From Acidimicrobiia bacterium (GTDB taxonomy: Bacteria; Actinomycetota; Acidimicrobiia; Spongiisociales; ZC4RG35), in NCBI GenBank assembly GCA_025937235.1, contig JAICRU010000016.1:1-44847 (forward strand): a stretch of DNA of 44,847 nucleotides. The letters are read 5' to 3'. The notes beneath the pieces are model-generated. The model ran no database searches and was not told where the DNA came from. It saw nothing but the letters and a program-made list of their open reading frames with translations. Below are positions 32,855 through 41,694 of the stretch, in pieces. Both the position numbers and the translations under genes were made by a program. The number at the start of each line of letters is the position of its first letter. Positions within the stretch are counted from its first letter, which is position 1.

Positions 32855-32890
32855 GATGCAGGGCGTCACGTATCCGTGACGCCCTGCATC
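32855..32890. terminator. strong bidirectional hairpin terminator
   Basis: GATGCAGGGCGTCACG (32855-32870), loop TATC, then the perfect reverse complement CGTGACGCCCTGCATC (32875-32890). Sixteen paired bases with no mismatch, between the convergent cyclase and solute-binding-protein genes. No U tract, as is common in actinobacteria. Confidence 0.8.
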
Positions 32891-32903
32891 GGGTTGCGAT
32901 CGG

Positions 32904-34199
32904 TCAGGAGCCGGTCTCGTCGAACAGGGGTTGGTAGCGGGCGGCCACCTCCTCGGGGGTCTCGTCGGTGCCGGTGACGGTCAGCTCTTCGACCATGTTG
33001 ACCAGGACCTCCCCTACAGCATTGGTGTTGGTAGCCGGAGGGATCTGCTCCTCGAGGCTGGTGAAGATGCCCAAGAGCTCCTCGGTGAAGAAGGGCTGCT
33101 CTTCGGCCATCTGCTCACCCTCGAGCACCGGGATCGACTGCACCACCCCAGATTCCAGATCGAAATACCGCTCCGCGGCGATCTCAGGATCGGATAGATA
33201 GCGAAGCACAAGGCTCGCCTCATAGGGATTGGCGGCATCGGCGGCCATCGACCACCCCCGGGGCACACCGATGTGAGTCCCGCCACTGTCGACATGAATC
33301 GGATAGGGGGCTGTGAGCCAGTCTTCACCGTAGGCAAAGTCATCGAGCATGAACCCGCCCCCGCCATTGAGACCCTCCTCGATGAACGGGAGCTCCCCGG
33401 CGACGAACGCGCCCTTTCCCTCGTCGGCCTGGTTGATCATGAACTCGGGGTCGGTGATGCCCTCCTCGTACATGGTCTGGAGCCAGTCGATCATCTCGAT
33501 CCCCTGCTCCGTGTCGACCTGGGGCCTGTTCTCCTCGAAGGGGACGCCGAACGAGTAGAGCCAGCGGAACATCCGATCGTGACTTGCCCCACCGGTGGCG
33601 AAGTAAGCAGGAAGGTCGGGATTGGCCGCCTGAACGGCACGTGCCGCGTCAAGCATGTCCCAATAGGTGTCATAAGGAGGCGGCGTTGCCCCTGCCTCCT
33701 CCAACATCGCGACGTTGTAGAACAGGGCATCGACCAGGCTCTTGTTGGGGAAGTGATAGATCTCCCCGTCATAGGTCCCGTCCTCCCACACCGAAGCCGG
33801 CACAGTGGCGTACAGCTCGGGGTCCTCCTCCTCCCAGGTGGCGATCTGCTCGGTCATCGGGGCCAACAGCCCCGCCTCCATGAACGCCGGGGTCAGATGC
33901 GAATCGATCTCGACCAGATCGGGCAGCGGCTCGCCGGCGTCCGCCATCCGCAGCATGTCGGTCAGCACCGCGTCGCCACGAATGTCGAAGGCGACGGTGA
34001 CGCCCTCCGCCTCCAAAGCGCCGAACTCATCGGCGGGCACCGTCTCACCGTTGAACCAGGCGACGATCTCGGCTCCGTCCCCTTCACCCCCGGCGGCAGC
34101 CGAGGTCGTGGTATCTCCCGCCTCGCCCCCGTCACAGGCCGCCACCACCAAGAGCGCCGCCGCCACGAGGGCGATCATCCGTTTGCGTCTCGCTTTCAC
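32904..34199 (-). CDS. ABC sugar transporter solute-binding lipoprotein
   Basis: 431-residue extracellular binding protein of the family 1 (MalE-like) type. Lipoprotein signal MKARRKRMIALVAAALLVVAAC, lipobox VVAAC, then a Gly/Ser/Thr/Ala linker and two lobes: EIVAWFNGETVPADEFGAL, DLVEIDSHL, a hinge with YFATGG, and WSMAADAANPYEASLVLRYL. Start is GTG at 34199, with AAGGAGGACA just upstream; the frame is open further but that part has no signal character. Last gene of an operon with the two permeases. The sugar is unknown. Confidence 0.93.
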   Translation of the reverse strand: MKARRKRMIALVAAALLVVAACDGGEAGDTTTSAAAGGEGDGAEIVAWFNGETVPADEFGALEAEGVTVAFDIRGDAVLTDMLRMADAGEPLPDLVEIDSHLTPAFMEAGLLAPMTEQIATWEEEDPELYATVPASVWEDGTYDGEIYHFPNKSLVDALFYNVAMLEEAGATPPPYDTYWDMLDAARAVQAANPDLPAYFATGGASHDRMFRWLYSFGVPFEENRPQVDTEQGIEMIDWLQTMYEEGITDPEFMINQADEGKGAFVAGELPFIEEGLNGGGGFMLDDFAYGEDWLTAPYPIHVDSGGTHIGVPRGWSMAADAANPYEASLVLRYLSDPEIAAERYFDLESGVVQSIPVLEGEQMAEEQPFFTEELLGIFTSLEEQIPPATNTNAVGEVLVNMVEELTVTGTDETPEEVAARYQPLFDETGS

Positions 34200-34269
34200 A
34201 TTGTCCTCCTTGTCTGTCGGTTCGTTTCTCACGTGTGCGGCCCCGCTCGGCCGCGACAGGTTCATGCGC

Positions 34270-35148
34270 TCATTTCAGGGCTCCGCTGGTGAGACCACTG
34301 ACCACGTACCTCTCCAGACGGAGGTACACGAAGATGAAGGGGATGATGGTCATGATGGCGAAGGCGGCCTGACCCGGGTTGTCCTGGAACCCGGTGGTCT
34401 GGGTCATCAGGAACAGCTCGTACGGAAGAGTCCGGCTCCCCGGGCTGGAGGTGAGCCCGAGGACCAGGTTGAACTCGTTCCAGGCCTCCCTGAAGGCGAG
34501 AACCCCGATCGTGATGATTGCGGGGAAGGCCAGTGGCATGACGATGTAGCGGATACGGCTGTAGAGGCTCGCCCCGTCGACGTTCGCAGCCTCCTCCAGT
34601 TCACGGGGCACCTGCTGGAAGAAGCCAACGAAGAGCCACACCGCAAGGGGCAGGACCGTGCCGGTGAAAGCCACGATCAGGGTGAGGAGGTGATCGATCG
34701 CACCCAGGGTCACCGCGATCCGGTAAAGGGGGACCATGAGCCCGAGACCGGGGATGAGCCGGGGCAACAGGGTGAAGAGCAGCAAGAGATGACGCCCGCG
34801 GAACCGGAACCGGGCGAACGCATAGGCGGCGGGGACGGCGAGGATCACCGTGAGGAGTGCGGTTCCAAGACCCACGACCATGCTGTTCACGAATGCGCTC
34901 TGGAACCCTTCTCGCTCGAGGACGGATCGATAGCCGTCGAGGGTCGGGTTGGCGGGGATGAGGCCGGGGTCGGCGGAGACGTCCGCCTTCGTCTTGAACG
35001 AGATGGAAAGGGTCATCAGCATCGGGTAGATGGTCCAAATGGCCAGCGCCAGTAGGGGTATCCCGATGAATATCCGGCGGAGCCAGCGCTTGACCCTTGC
35101 TTCGGGAGGGGATACGCGACGTCGTTCGGCGACGGTGGTGGCGGTCAC
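34270..35148 (-). CDS. sugar ABC transporter permease, MalG-like
   Basis: 292-residue inner-membrane permease of the CUT1 type, with about six helices. N-terminal helix WLRRIFIGIPLLALAIWTIY and the EAA signature ELEEAANVDGASLYSRIRY for contact with the ATPase. The start GTG overlaps the stop of the MalF-like gene in GTGA, so they are translated together. Pairs with the next gene to form the channel. Confidence 0.95.
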   Translation of the reverse strand: MTATTVAERRRVSPPEARVKRWLRRIFIGIPLLALAIWTIYPMLMTLSISFKTKADVSADPGLIPANPTLDGYRSVLEREGFQSAFVNSMVVGLGTALLTVILAVPAAYAFARFRFRGRHLLLLFTLLPRLIPGLGLMVPLYRIAVTLGAIDHLLTLIVAFTGTVLPLAVWLFVGFFQQVPRELEEAANVDGASLYSRIRYIVMPLAFPAIITIGVLAFREAWNEFNLVLGLTSSPGSRTLPYELFLMTQTTGFQDNPGQAAFAIMTIIPFIFVYLRLERYVVSGLTSGALK

Positions 35149-36128
35149 GCCTCCTCCAGGTCGAACCGCCGGGAGAGCAGCCAATAGCCGAGGGTCAGGA
35201 GGGCGTTGAAGAGGAGGATGACGATGACGATTGCCATCGCCTTGTTGGTCTCGAGATCGACGAAGGCCGCCTCGTAGAGGGCCACGGGCAGGGTACGGGT
35301 GGCGTCCACGGGGCCACCGCCGGTCAGGGCCAGGATCACCCCCAGTGAGGTGAGCGCCTGGTAGCTGAGCAGGATGGTTGCCAGCACCAATTGAGGGATG
35401 ATGAGAGGGATCGACACCTTCAGCGCCCGCTTCCACCCGGTCGCACCGTCCACGTCGGCGGCGTCGAGGAGCTCGGCGTCCACCGTCATGAGACCGCCGA
35501 GAAGCAGCAAGATCACCAGAGGGAGGTCTGACCAGACCTGGGCCAGCATCGAAGCCAACATGGCCAGCGTCGGGTCGGAGAACCAGGCGACGTCCTCGAT
35601 TCCGAGAAAGCCCAGCACCCGGTTCACCTCCCCGAAGTCCCGGTTCAGAATGAGACGGAAGATGACCGCGGTGGCGATGCCCGATATGAGATAGGGCACG
35701 ATGGTGATCCCGCGAAGGAAACGGAGCTTGCCCGTGGCCCGACTCAGGGCAAAGGCGAAGACGAGACCGAGGGGGACACCGATGACGAGCACACCGGTGA
35801 CGAAGATGAGAGTCCTGCCCACCGACCACATGAAGTCGGGATCCTGGAGGAGCGCCGTGTACTGATCGAAGCCCACGAACTCCTGCGGCCCACCGATGAA
35901 CTCCGCATCGAAGAGACTCACCCATAACGCGTAGACGACCGGGAAGACGAGAAGCGCTGTGACCATGACGATCGACGGACCGGAGAGGACATAGGGAGTG
36001 GCCCCGGCATGACCCACCAGACTCGACCGGTCGGCCCGGACCAGGGTGCGCAGACGTCGTCGTCTCGGGATCTCGGGCTCAGGCGGACCGGCGACATCCC
36101 GCAGCGGTGTCGTGTCGATCCCGCTCAC
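35145..36128 (-). CDS. sugar ABC transporter permease, MalF-like
   Basis: 327-residue CUT1 permease with about six helices and an N-terminal cytoplasmic tail. EAA motif as DAADVDGATGWKRALKVSIP; PYVLSGPSIVMVTALLVFPV is the first helix. The frame is open to a TTG at 36164, but that codon abuts the -10 box, so GTG 36128 is the likely start. First gene of the operon permease, permease, binding protein. There is no ATPase gene in the cluster; a shared MsiK-type ATPase encoded elsewhere is known for Streptomyces. Confidence 0.93.
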   Translation of the reverse strand: MSGIDTTPLRDVAGPPEPEIPRRRRLRTLVRADRSSLVGHAGATPYVLSGPSIVMVTALLVFPVVYALWVSLFDAEFIGGPQEFVGFDQYTALLQDPDFMWSVGRTLIFVTGVLVIGVPLGLVFAFALSRATGKLRFLRGITIVPYLISGIATAVIFRLILNRDFGEVNRVLGFLGIEDVAWFSDPTLAMLASMLAQVWSDLPLVILLLLGGLMTVDAELLDAADVDGATGWKRALKVSIPLIIPQLVLATILLSYQALTSLGVILALTGGGPVDATRTLPVALYEAAFVDLETNKAMAIVIVILLFNALLTLGYWLLSRRFDLEEA

Positions 36129-36162
36129 GGACCTGCCCGAGGTGACTTGACGTCGATCCTGC

Positions 36163-36168
36163 AATATA
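36163..36168 (-). promoter_or_regulatory. -10 box TATATT of the ABC operon
   Basis: Minus-strand TATATT lies directly before the first permease and in an AT-rich patch (GATATATATTG) unusual for this GC-rich DNA. Transcription would start about 27 bases before GTG 36128. Confidence 0.5.
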
Positions 36169-36171
36169 TAT

Positions 36172-36185
36172 CACAAACGGTTGCA
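36172..36185 (-). promoter_or_regulatory. LacI-family-type operator
   Basis: Minus-strand TGCAACCGTTTGTG differs at three places from the LacI/CcpA-type palindrome TGCAAACGTTTGCA and lies just upstream of the -10 box. A bound repressor would block the promoter. No lacI gene is seen in the window. Confidence 0.45.
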
Positions 36186-36198
36186 GTCGGGGACCGGC

Positions 36199-36792
36199 TT
36201 AGAGGAACTTTCCCATGACCACGTCGTCGTCATCCCCGAGATGGACGAACCCCAAGTGCTCGTAGAAAGCGATCGCCCGCTCGTTGCGAGCGTCGGCCCC
36301 GAGGTGGACCCCGGTCACTTCCCTCGACCTGAGCTCGTCGAGGAGCCGGTCGATCAGCCTCCGGCCCACACCCTGGCCCTGGATGTGAGGGAGCAAGTCG
36401 ATGTGGAGGTGTGCCGGGTATTCGGCCACCACCTCGTCGGCGGCCAGCTCGGGATCGTGGATGAGGGCGATCATCTCCTCGTCGGCCGTGGATGGGTCGT
36501 CGACAGGATTGGGGTAACGCTCCCGAAGCGATGGCCACCACCTCTCCTCTGCCTCGGCTTCGAAGCGGCGGGTGTCGGCCGCCGCCAGGACGTATCCGGC
36601 CGGCTCGCCGTTTTCGTCTAGCGCCGTGAAGCCGATTCCCGCCTCCAGGGTCACGTAGGGGCCCACGTAGACCTCGCCGAGAAGTCGTGGGTCCTGGAAC
36701 AGCCCGGTGGCGTCCTCACCGGCATCACCGGTGCGCAGACCCACCTCGTAAAGAGCCTCCAGGTCGGCCGGCTCGACTGGGCGGATGAGCAT
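36199..36792 (-). CDS. GNAT family acetyltransferase
   Basis: 197-residue GNAT protein. Acetyl-CoA loop is HIQGQGVGRRLIDRLL, and ARNERAIAFYEHLGFVHLG is the C-terminal substrate/CoA motif; AHLHIDLLPHI is the central strand. Start ATG 36792 is followed at once by the family's first strand, MLIRPVEPADLEAL. It lies upstream of the ABC operon on the same strand; the operon's promoter lies in the 70 bases after its stop. Confidence 0.9.
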   Translation of the reverse strand: MLIRPVEPADLEALYEVGLRTGDAGEDATGLFQDPRLLGEVYVGPYVTLEAGIGFTALDENGEPAGYVLAAADTRRFEAEAEERWWPSLRERYPNPVDDPSTADEEMIALIHDPELAADEVVAEYPAHLHIDLLPHIQGQGVGRRLIDRLLDELRSREVTGVHLGADARNERAIAFYEHLGFVHLGDDDDVVMGKFL

Positions 36793-36883
36793 GACGGTAC
36801 GGGGAGTGTATGAACCGGATTCCCGATAGGGCCTGCCACGGCACAACCTCATCGCGACCCTGCTGGTCCACGAGGCTCATTCC

Positions 36884-36889
36884 TATATT
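36884..36889 (+). promoter_or_regulatory. -10 box TATATT, leaderless-type
   Basis: TATATT ends 8 nt before the ATG at 36898. Confidence 0.45.
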
Positions 36890-36897
36890 CATCTGCG

Positions 36898-39800
36898 ATG
36901 CAGACATTCCTCTTCACAGACATCGAGGGGAGCACCCGCCTGTGGGAAGAGCATGGCGACGAGATGGCTGCGGCCTTGGCCCGACACGACGACATCCTGG
37001 CCACGGCCGTAGCGCAGGCCGGTGGCTCGGTGCTGAAGACGACCGGCGACGGGCTGATCGCCGTATTCGACACGGTGGCGGATGGTCTAACCGCGGCCAT
37101 CGACGGCCAGCACGCCCTCGACCGTGGGCCGTGGGGCGCAACCGGGCCCCTCCGGGTCCGAATGGGGATCCACCGCGGTCATACCGAAGCCCGACACGGC
37201 GACTTCTTCGGGCCCGCCATGAATCGTGCCGCCCGGATCATGGCAGCGGGCCACGGCGGCCAGGTGCTCATCTCCGAGGCCGCCGCCCTCGACGCTCGAC
37301 TCCCAGCCGACATCGCCCTCCGCGATCTCGGGATGCACCGGCTCAAGGACCTGACCGAGCCGGAGCATCTATATCAGGTCGTCCACGAACTGCTCGGCTC
37401 CGAATTCCCCGCCCTGAACACACTGGACGGCCGGCCGAACAACCTCCCCCAACAGGCGACGGAGTTCTTGGGGCGTGAGGACGAGTTGGCCGCCATCCGC
37501 CTGATGCTGGACTCTCCCGCCACCAAGCTCCTCACCATCACCGGGCCCGGTGGGGCGGGCAAGACACGTCTCGGGCTCCAGGTCGCCGCCGACGAGCTCG
37601 ACCGGTTCCCCGACGGCGTGTTCTTCGTCGATCTCTCCGCCGAACGCGACCCGAACGCCGTGTTCGATGCCGTCGCCGGGGCGCTGGCCATCCCGTTGTC
37701 GGGCACCACCGACGCGCTTCATGTCCTGGAGACGAGACTGCGCGACGCCCGGATGCTCCTGGTCCTCGACAACTTCGAGCAGGTCACCGCCGCCGCGGTG
37801 GGTCTGTCCCAATTGTTGCAGCGCGGCCCAGGGCTCAAACTGCTGGTCACCAGCAGGGAGACCCTCAGGATCAGAGCGGAACAGGTGTTCCCGGTGCCTC
37901 CCCTGTCGCTACCTCACCCCCAGGGCACGCCGGCGGAGATCGCCGAGTCGGAGTCGGTACGTCTGTTCACCAACCGGGCCCGGGCGGTGCGCCCCGACTT
38001 CGCCGTGACCGCTGAGAATGCGACAACGATCGCCGAGATCTGTCTTCGGCTCGACGGACTCCCTCTCGCCATCGAACTGGCCGCAGCCCGGCTCAACGTC
38101 TTCACCCCGTTGGACCTCCTGGAACGGCTTCGGGAGAGGCTGGACGTCCTCGGCGGCGGGGGAAGGGACCTGCCCGACCGGCAGCGCACCCTCTGGGGTG
38201 CGATCGGGTGGAGCTACGAGCTTCTCGACTCGACCGAGCGTGACGTGTTCGAACTGCTCTCGGTGTTCGCAAGCACCGACCTCCGCTCCCTGGAAGCAGT
38301 GGCCGCCGACGCCAGCGGGTCCGTCAGCGCTGTCGACGCCCTCGGCTCGCTGGTCGACAAGAGCCTGGTGCGCACCCTGGACACCGGGCCGACGCAACGC
38401 TTCTCGATGCTGCTGATGATCAAGGAGTTCGCCGCCTCGAGATTGGCCGAGTCGCCGGATCGAGAGGAGAGGGTGCGCAGGGCTCACGCCACCTACTACT
38501 GCGGACTGGTCGATCGCATCGGCGATCGGCTTCACAGCGCCGAGAGGGCCGAGGCTTTGAGAGAGCTGGGGGAAGAACTGGGCAACCTCAGGACCGCTTG
38601 GGACTTCTGGATCGAGCGGGAAGATGCGACACAGATGCTGAGAATGATCGAGGGAATGTGGGCGCTCCACGAGTCGAAGGGCTGGTATCGAGGAGCCATC
38701 GAGCTGGCGGACGATGCCGTCGCGGTCCTGGACCGCGCCGCCCCCACGCCGGAGCTCGCGGCCGAGAGACTCGCGGTTCAGATGAGCCTGGCCCGGGCGA
38801 CGATGGCGCTGCGTGGCTACGGGGTCGAGGCAGAAGAGGCCTACAAGAAGGCGCTCGAGCTCTCGGAGGCGACCGGAGCCCGACAATTCTCCGTGCTCCG
38901 GGCCATGGCCACCTACTACATGGGCACGGGACGCTTCGACATCGGGGCCGAACACGGGCGACAGCTGCTCGAGCTTGGCGAGGAAGCCGAGGACGAGTCG
39001 ATGCTCGTCGAGGGACACTATGTCTACGGGGTGGGCAGAGCCTTCACCGGGGACCTCGAAGAGGGTCTTCATCATCTGAAACGGGCCATCGAGCTTCACG
39101 ATCCCAGTCGGCATGACCACGGCCGTTTTCGTTTGGGACCGAACACCGGGGTGGTGGCCAGAACGGCGGTGGGCATGCTCCTGTGGCAATGCGGGGTCCC
39201 GCAGCAGGCAGTCGAGCGTCTACAGGAAGCGCTGGACGTGGCCGTAGAGATAGACCACCCGTACAGCATCGCATATGCGCTGCATCACAATTCGCTCCTT
39301 GCCATCTACCGCGCTCGGTTCGAGGAAGCGGTGCTGCGAGCCCGCGAGCTGGCCGAGCTCTCCGCAGATAACGACTTCCCGGTTTGGGCGACCCTGGCCA
39401 CCGTCCTCGACGGCGTGGCCACCTGCTACCTGGGCGACCCCATCACCGGCCTGACCATGACCGAGAAAGGGATCGAGCTCTATCACGGACTGACCGCCCC
39501 ACCCGTCTTCTGGCCCCAGCTGCTAACCCTGAGGGCGATGGCTCACGGCGTGGCCGGCCACCCCGAACGCGGCCTGGAGCTGATCGACGAAGCGTTTGCC
39601 ATCATCGCTGGCGACGTGGTGAACGGCGCCGAACTGCAGATCGTCAAGGGCGATCTCCTCAGGTCTCACCCTGACCCGGATGGCGAGGCCGCGGAGACGT
39701 CGTATCTGGCCGCGGCAGCCGGGGCGATGCAGGGCTCGCTGAACCTGATTCGACTTCAGGCGCTCAATCGACTGGTCGGCCTGCGCCGGGAGCTGGGGAA

Positions 39801-39903
39801 GAAACCGGATGGCTCGGCGGAGCTGGCCAAGCTCTATGCCGGCTTCACCGAGGGGTTCGACGAGGGAGAGCTGGTGACAGCCCGGGAACTGCTCGCCCTG
39901 TGA
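36898..39903 (+). CDS. class III cyclase/NB-ARC ATPase/TPR regulator (1001 residues)
   Basis: Same architecture as the 937-residue protein at 30024. Cyclase (about 1-160): FLFTDIEGSTRLWEE with Asp8, TTGDGLIAVFD, and AMNRAARIMAAGHGGQVLIS. NB-ARC ATPase (about 190-480): GPGGAGKTRLG (about 215-225), LLVLDNFEQV, and GLPLAIELAAARLNVF. TPR-like repeats (about 540-990) include EEAYKKALELSEATGARQF. No DNA-binding domain. Here the cyclase keeps the standard GDG motif, unlike the paralogue. The next gene starts 83 bases after the stop. Confidence 0.9.
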   Translation: MQTFLFTDIEGSTRLWEEHGDEMAAALARHDDILATAVAQAGGSVLKTTGDGLIAVFDTVADGLTAAIDGQHALDRGPWGATGPLRVRMGIHRGHTEARHGDFFGPAMNRAARIMAAGHGGQVLISEAAALDARLPADIALRDLGMHRLKDLTEPEHLYQVVHELLGSEFPALNTLDGRPNNLPQQATEFLGREDELAAIRLMLDSPATKLLTITGPGGAGKTRLGLQVAADELDRFPDGVFFVDLSAERDPNAVFDAVAGALAIPLSGTTDALHVLETRLRDARMLLVLDNFEQVTAAAVGLSQLLQRGPGLKLLVTSRETLRIRAEQVFPVPPLSLPHPQGTPAEIAESESVRLFTNRARAVRPDFAVTAENATTIAEICLRLDGLPLAIELAAARLNVFTPLDLLERLRERLDVLGGGGRDLPDRQRTLWGAIGWSYELLDSTERDVFELLSVFASTDLRSLEAVAADASGSVSAVDALGSLVDKSLVRTLDTGPTQRFSMLLMIKEFAASRLAESPDREERVRRAHATYYCGLVDRIGDRLHSAERAEALRELGEELGNLRTAWDFWIEREDATQMLRMIEGMWALHESKGWYRGAIELADDAVAVLDRAAPTPELAAERLAVQMSLARATMALRGYGVEAEEAYKKALELSEATGARQFSVLRAMATYYMGTGRFDIGAEHGRQLLELGEEAEDESMLVEGHYVYGVGRAFTGDLEEGLHHLKRAIELHDPSRHDHGRFRLGPNTGVVARTAVGMLLWQCGVPQQAVERLQEALDVAVEIDHPYSIAYALHHNSLLAIYRARFEEAVLRARELAELSADNDFPVWATLATVLDGVATCYLGDPITGLTMTEKGIELYHGLTAPPVFWPQLLTLRAMAHGVAGHPERGLELIDEAFAIIAGDVVNGAELQIVKGDLLRSHPDPDGEAAETSYLAAAAGAMQGSLNLIRLQALNRLVGLRRELGKKPDGSAELAKLYAGFTEGFDEGELVTARELLAL

Positions 39904-39986
39904 GTTCCCGACCTTCGCCTCTACCCGGCCGGTCGGATAATGGTGATGATCGGGAAGTCAGGACAGACGGAGATTGGAGGCTGCTG

Positions 39987-40463
39987 ATGACCGCTCCTGA
40001 GACCAGCATGGTCGAGCTACCCGACGACCGGCCGCCGGATTGGGCCAACTCTTTGATGAGATGGGCTTTGACCACTCCGGGAATCCAGGCCATGGTGGGT
40101 CAGGGTGTCGCTCTGCTCATGTTCAACGGGCGGCGGACCGGAAACCGCTACACCATCCCGGTTAGCTATCACCGCCAGGACGACGTCGTCACCGTGGTAA
40201 CCAAGCGGCTACGCAATTGGTGGCGCAACTTCGAGACGCCGACCGAGGTCGAGGTGAGGATCGCGGGACGGATGTACACGGGCAAAGCCGAGGCGATGAC
40301 CGATGCAAGCGGGCTGCTCGAATTCATGACTGACTACCTGGAGAAGCGGCCGATCGATGCCAAGGCTTACGGGCTGAAGAAGGACGAGATCACCAGGGAG
40401 AAGATCACTCGAATCCTGCCCCATATCGTGGTGATCCGGATCGAGATTACGCCTTTGTCGTAG
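39987..40463 (+). CDS. nitroreductase/deazaflavin-dependent (DUF385) family protein
   Basis: 158-residue member of the same DUF385 split-barrel family as the gene at 12344. FNGRRTGNRYTIPVSYHR and VVTKRLRNWWRNFETPTEVEV (shown in parts: VTKRLRNWW, PTEVEVRIAG) make up the F420-binding face; TREKITRILPHIVVIRIEI ends the protein. ATG at 39987 after GGAGGCTGCTG. Probably F420-linked reduction. Confidence 0.88.
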   Translation: MTAPETSMVELPDDRPPDWANSLMRWALTTPGIQAMVGQGVALLMFNGRRTGNRYTIPVSYHRQDDVVTVVTKRLRNWWRNFETPTEVEVRIAGRMYTGKAEAMTDASGLLEFMTDYLEKRPIDAKAYGLKKDEITREKITRILPHIVVIRIEITPLS

Positions 40464-40521
40464 CACCCCGGGAAACCCCGCGTGGGCGTCTCCGGCCCCT
40501 GCCGCTAACGTCGACGCCTTC

Positions 40522-41676
40522 ATGGTGACCAAGAGGATCCGACAGATCACGGCCGCCAACGAGTCGCTCCTCTCCTTCCTCCCGATGTGGGAGGAGCACC
40601 GGCTGGAACCGGACACCGCCAACTTCGCCTTCGGAAACCCCCAGGAGATGGTGGTCCACGGCTTCGCCTCGGCTCTGGCCCGGGCCACCGAACCACTCGA
40701 CAAGGACCACTACGCCTACAAGTTCTCCGAAGCCGGGTCTCGGGCCAGAGTGGCCCGCCACCTCGGCGCATGGCGAGACCAGGAGTTCGATCCCGAGGAC
40801 ATTGCCATGACGCCTGGTGCCTTCGGCGCAATCGCGGTCGCCCTGACCGCACTGGTGGATGTCGGTGACGAGGTCGTGTATTCGGACCCTTCTTGGTTCT
40901 TCTATCGATCGATGATCCTTTCGGCCGGAGCGACACCGATCGGTGTCCAGGTGCAGCCCGACAACTACGACCTCGATCTGGATCGTCTGGCCGGGGCGAT
41001 CACCGACAAGACACGCCTGGTGATCGTCAACACCCCACACAACCCGACGGGTCGCATCTACCCACCAGCGACCCTCGAGGACCTCGCCGCGGTCCTCACC
41101 GACGCGTCCGATCGATACGGCGCCCCGATCTACCTCCTCTCAGACGAGCCCTACTCCAAGCTGGTCTTCAGCGATGCAACCTTCAGCAGCCCTTCCCGCT
41201 GGTACCCGCACACGCTCATTTCATACAGCTATGGCAAGATCCTGCTCACCCCGGGGCAGAGGATCGGATGGCTCGCCTGGACGCCGTCGATGGCCGATAG
41301 GGAGTCGTTGCGTTCGGCGGTCTTCATGGCCCAGATCGCCGGGGGCTGGCAGTTTCCCAGCGCCATCATGCAGTACTCGCTGGCAGAGCTGGAACGCCTG
41401 TCGATAGACCTCCTCGAACTGGAGCGAAAGCGGGACTGGTTCGTCTCCGAGTTGGGGGCCGCCGGCTACGACCTCCGGCCGCCCGAGGGAACCTTCTATC
41501 TGTGGGTGCGCTCCCCCGACCCTGATGACGTCGTCTTCGTGGAGCGGTTGGCCAAAGAAGGTGTGCTGGTGCTTCCCGGCACCACCTGCGGATCGCCGTC
41601 GCATTTCCGCGTCTCGCTCACCGGGACGGCCGAGATGATCGAGAGGAGCCTGCCCGTATTCAGGGCGGCGATCTGA
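40522..41676 (+). CDS. PLP-dependent aminotransferase, class I/II
   Basis: 384-residue fold-type I aminotransferase. PLP Lys239 lies in SYSYGKILLTPGQRIGW; VNTPHNPTGRIY carries the conserved Asn, YLLSDEPYSKL the Asp and Tyr that hold the pyridine ring, and the C-terminal Arg that binds the substrate carboxylate is in HFRVSLTG. Length is normal. Reaction type is transamination or related; the substrate is unknown. Weak TAACGT box 10 nt before the ATG. Convergent with the ligD gene. Confidence 0.93.
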   Translation: MVTKRIRQITAANESLLSFLPMWEEHRLEPDTANFAFGNPQEMVVHGFASALARATEPLDKDHYAYKFSEAGSRARVARHLGAWRDQEFDPEDIAMTPGAFGAIAVALTALVDVGDEVVYSDPSWFFYRSMILSAGATPIGVQVQPDNYDLDLDRLAGAITDKTRLVIVNTPHNPTGRIYPPATLEDLAAVLTDASDRYGAPIYLLSDEPYSKLVFSDATFSSPSRWYPHTLISYSYGKILLTPGQRIGWLAWTPSMADRESLRSAVFMAQIAGGWQFPSAIMQYSLAELERLSIDLLELERKRDWFVSELGAAGYDLRPPEGTFYLWVRSPDPDDVVFVERLAKEGVLVLPGTTCGSPSHFRVSLTGTAEMIERSLPVFRAAI

Positions 41677-41694
41677 AGGGTCGAGTCGGTCCGG

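Noticed and set aside
35149-35925. N-terminal extension of the MalG-like permease frame
   Set aside because: This part is out of frame with the MalF-like permease that clearly occupies it; the permease starts at the GTGA overlap at 35148.
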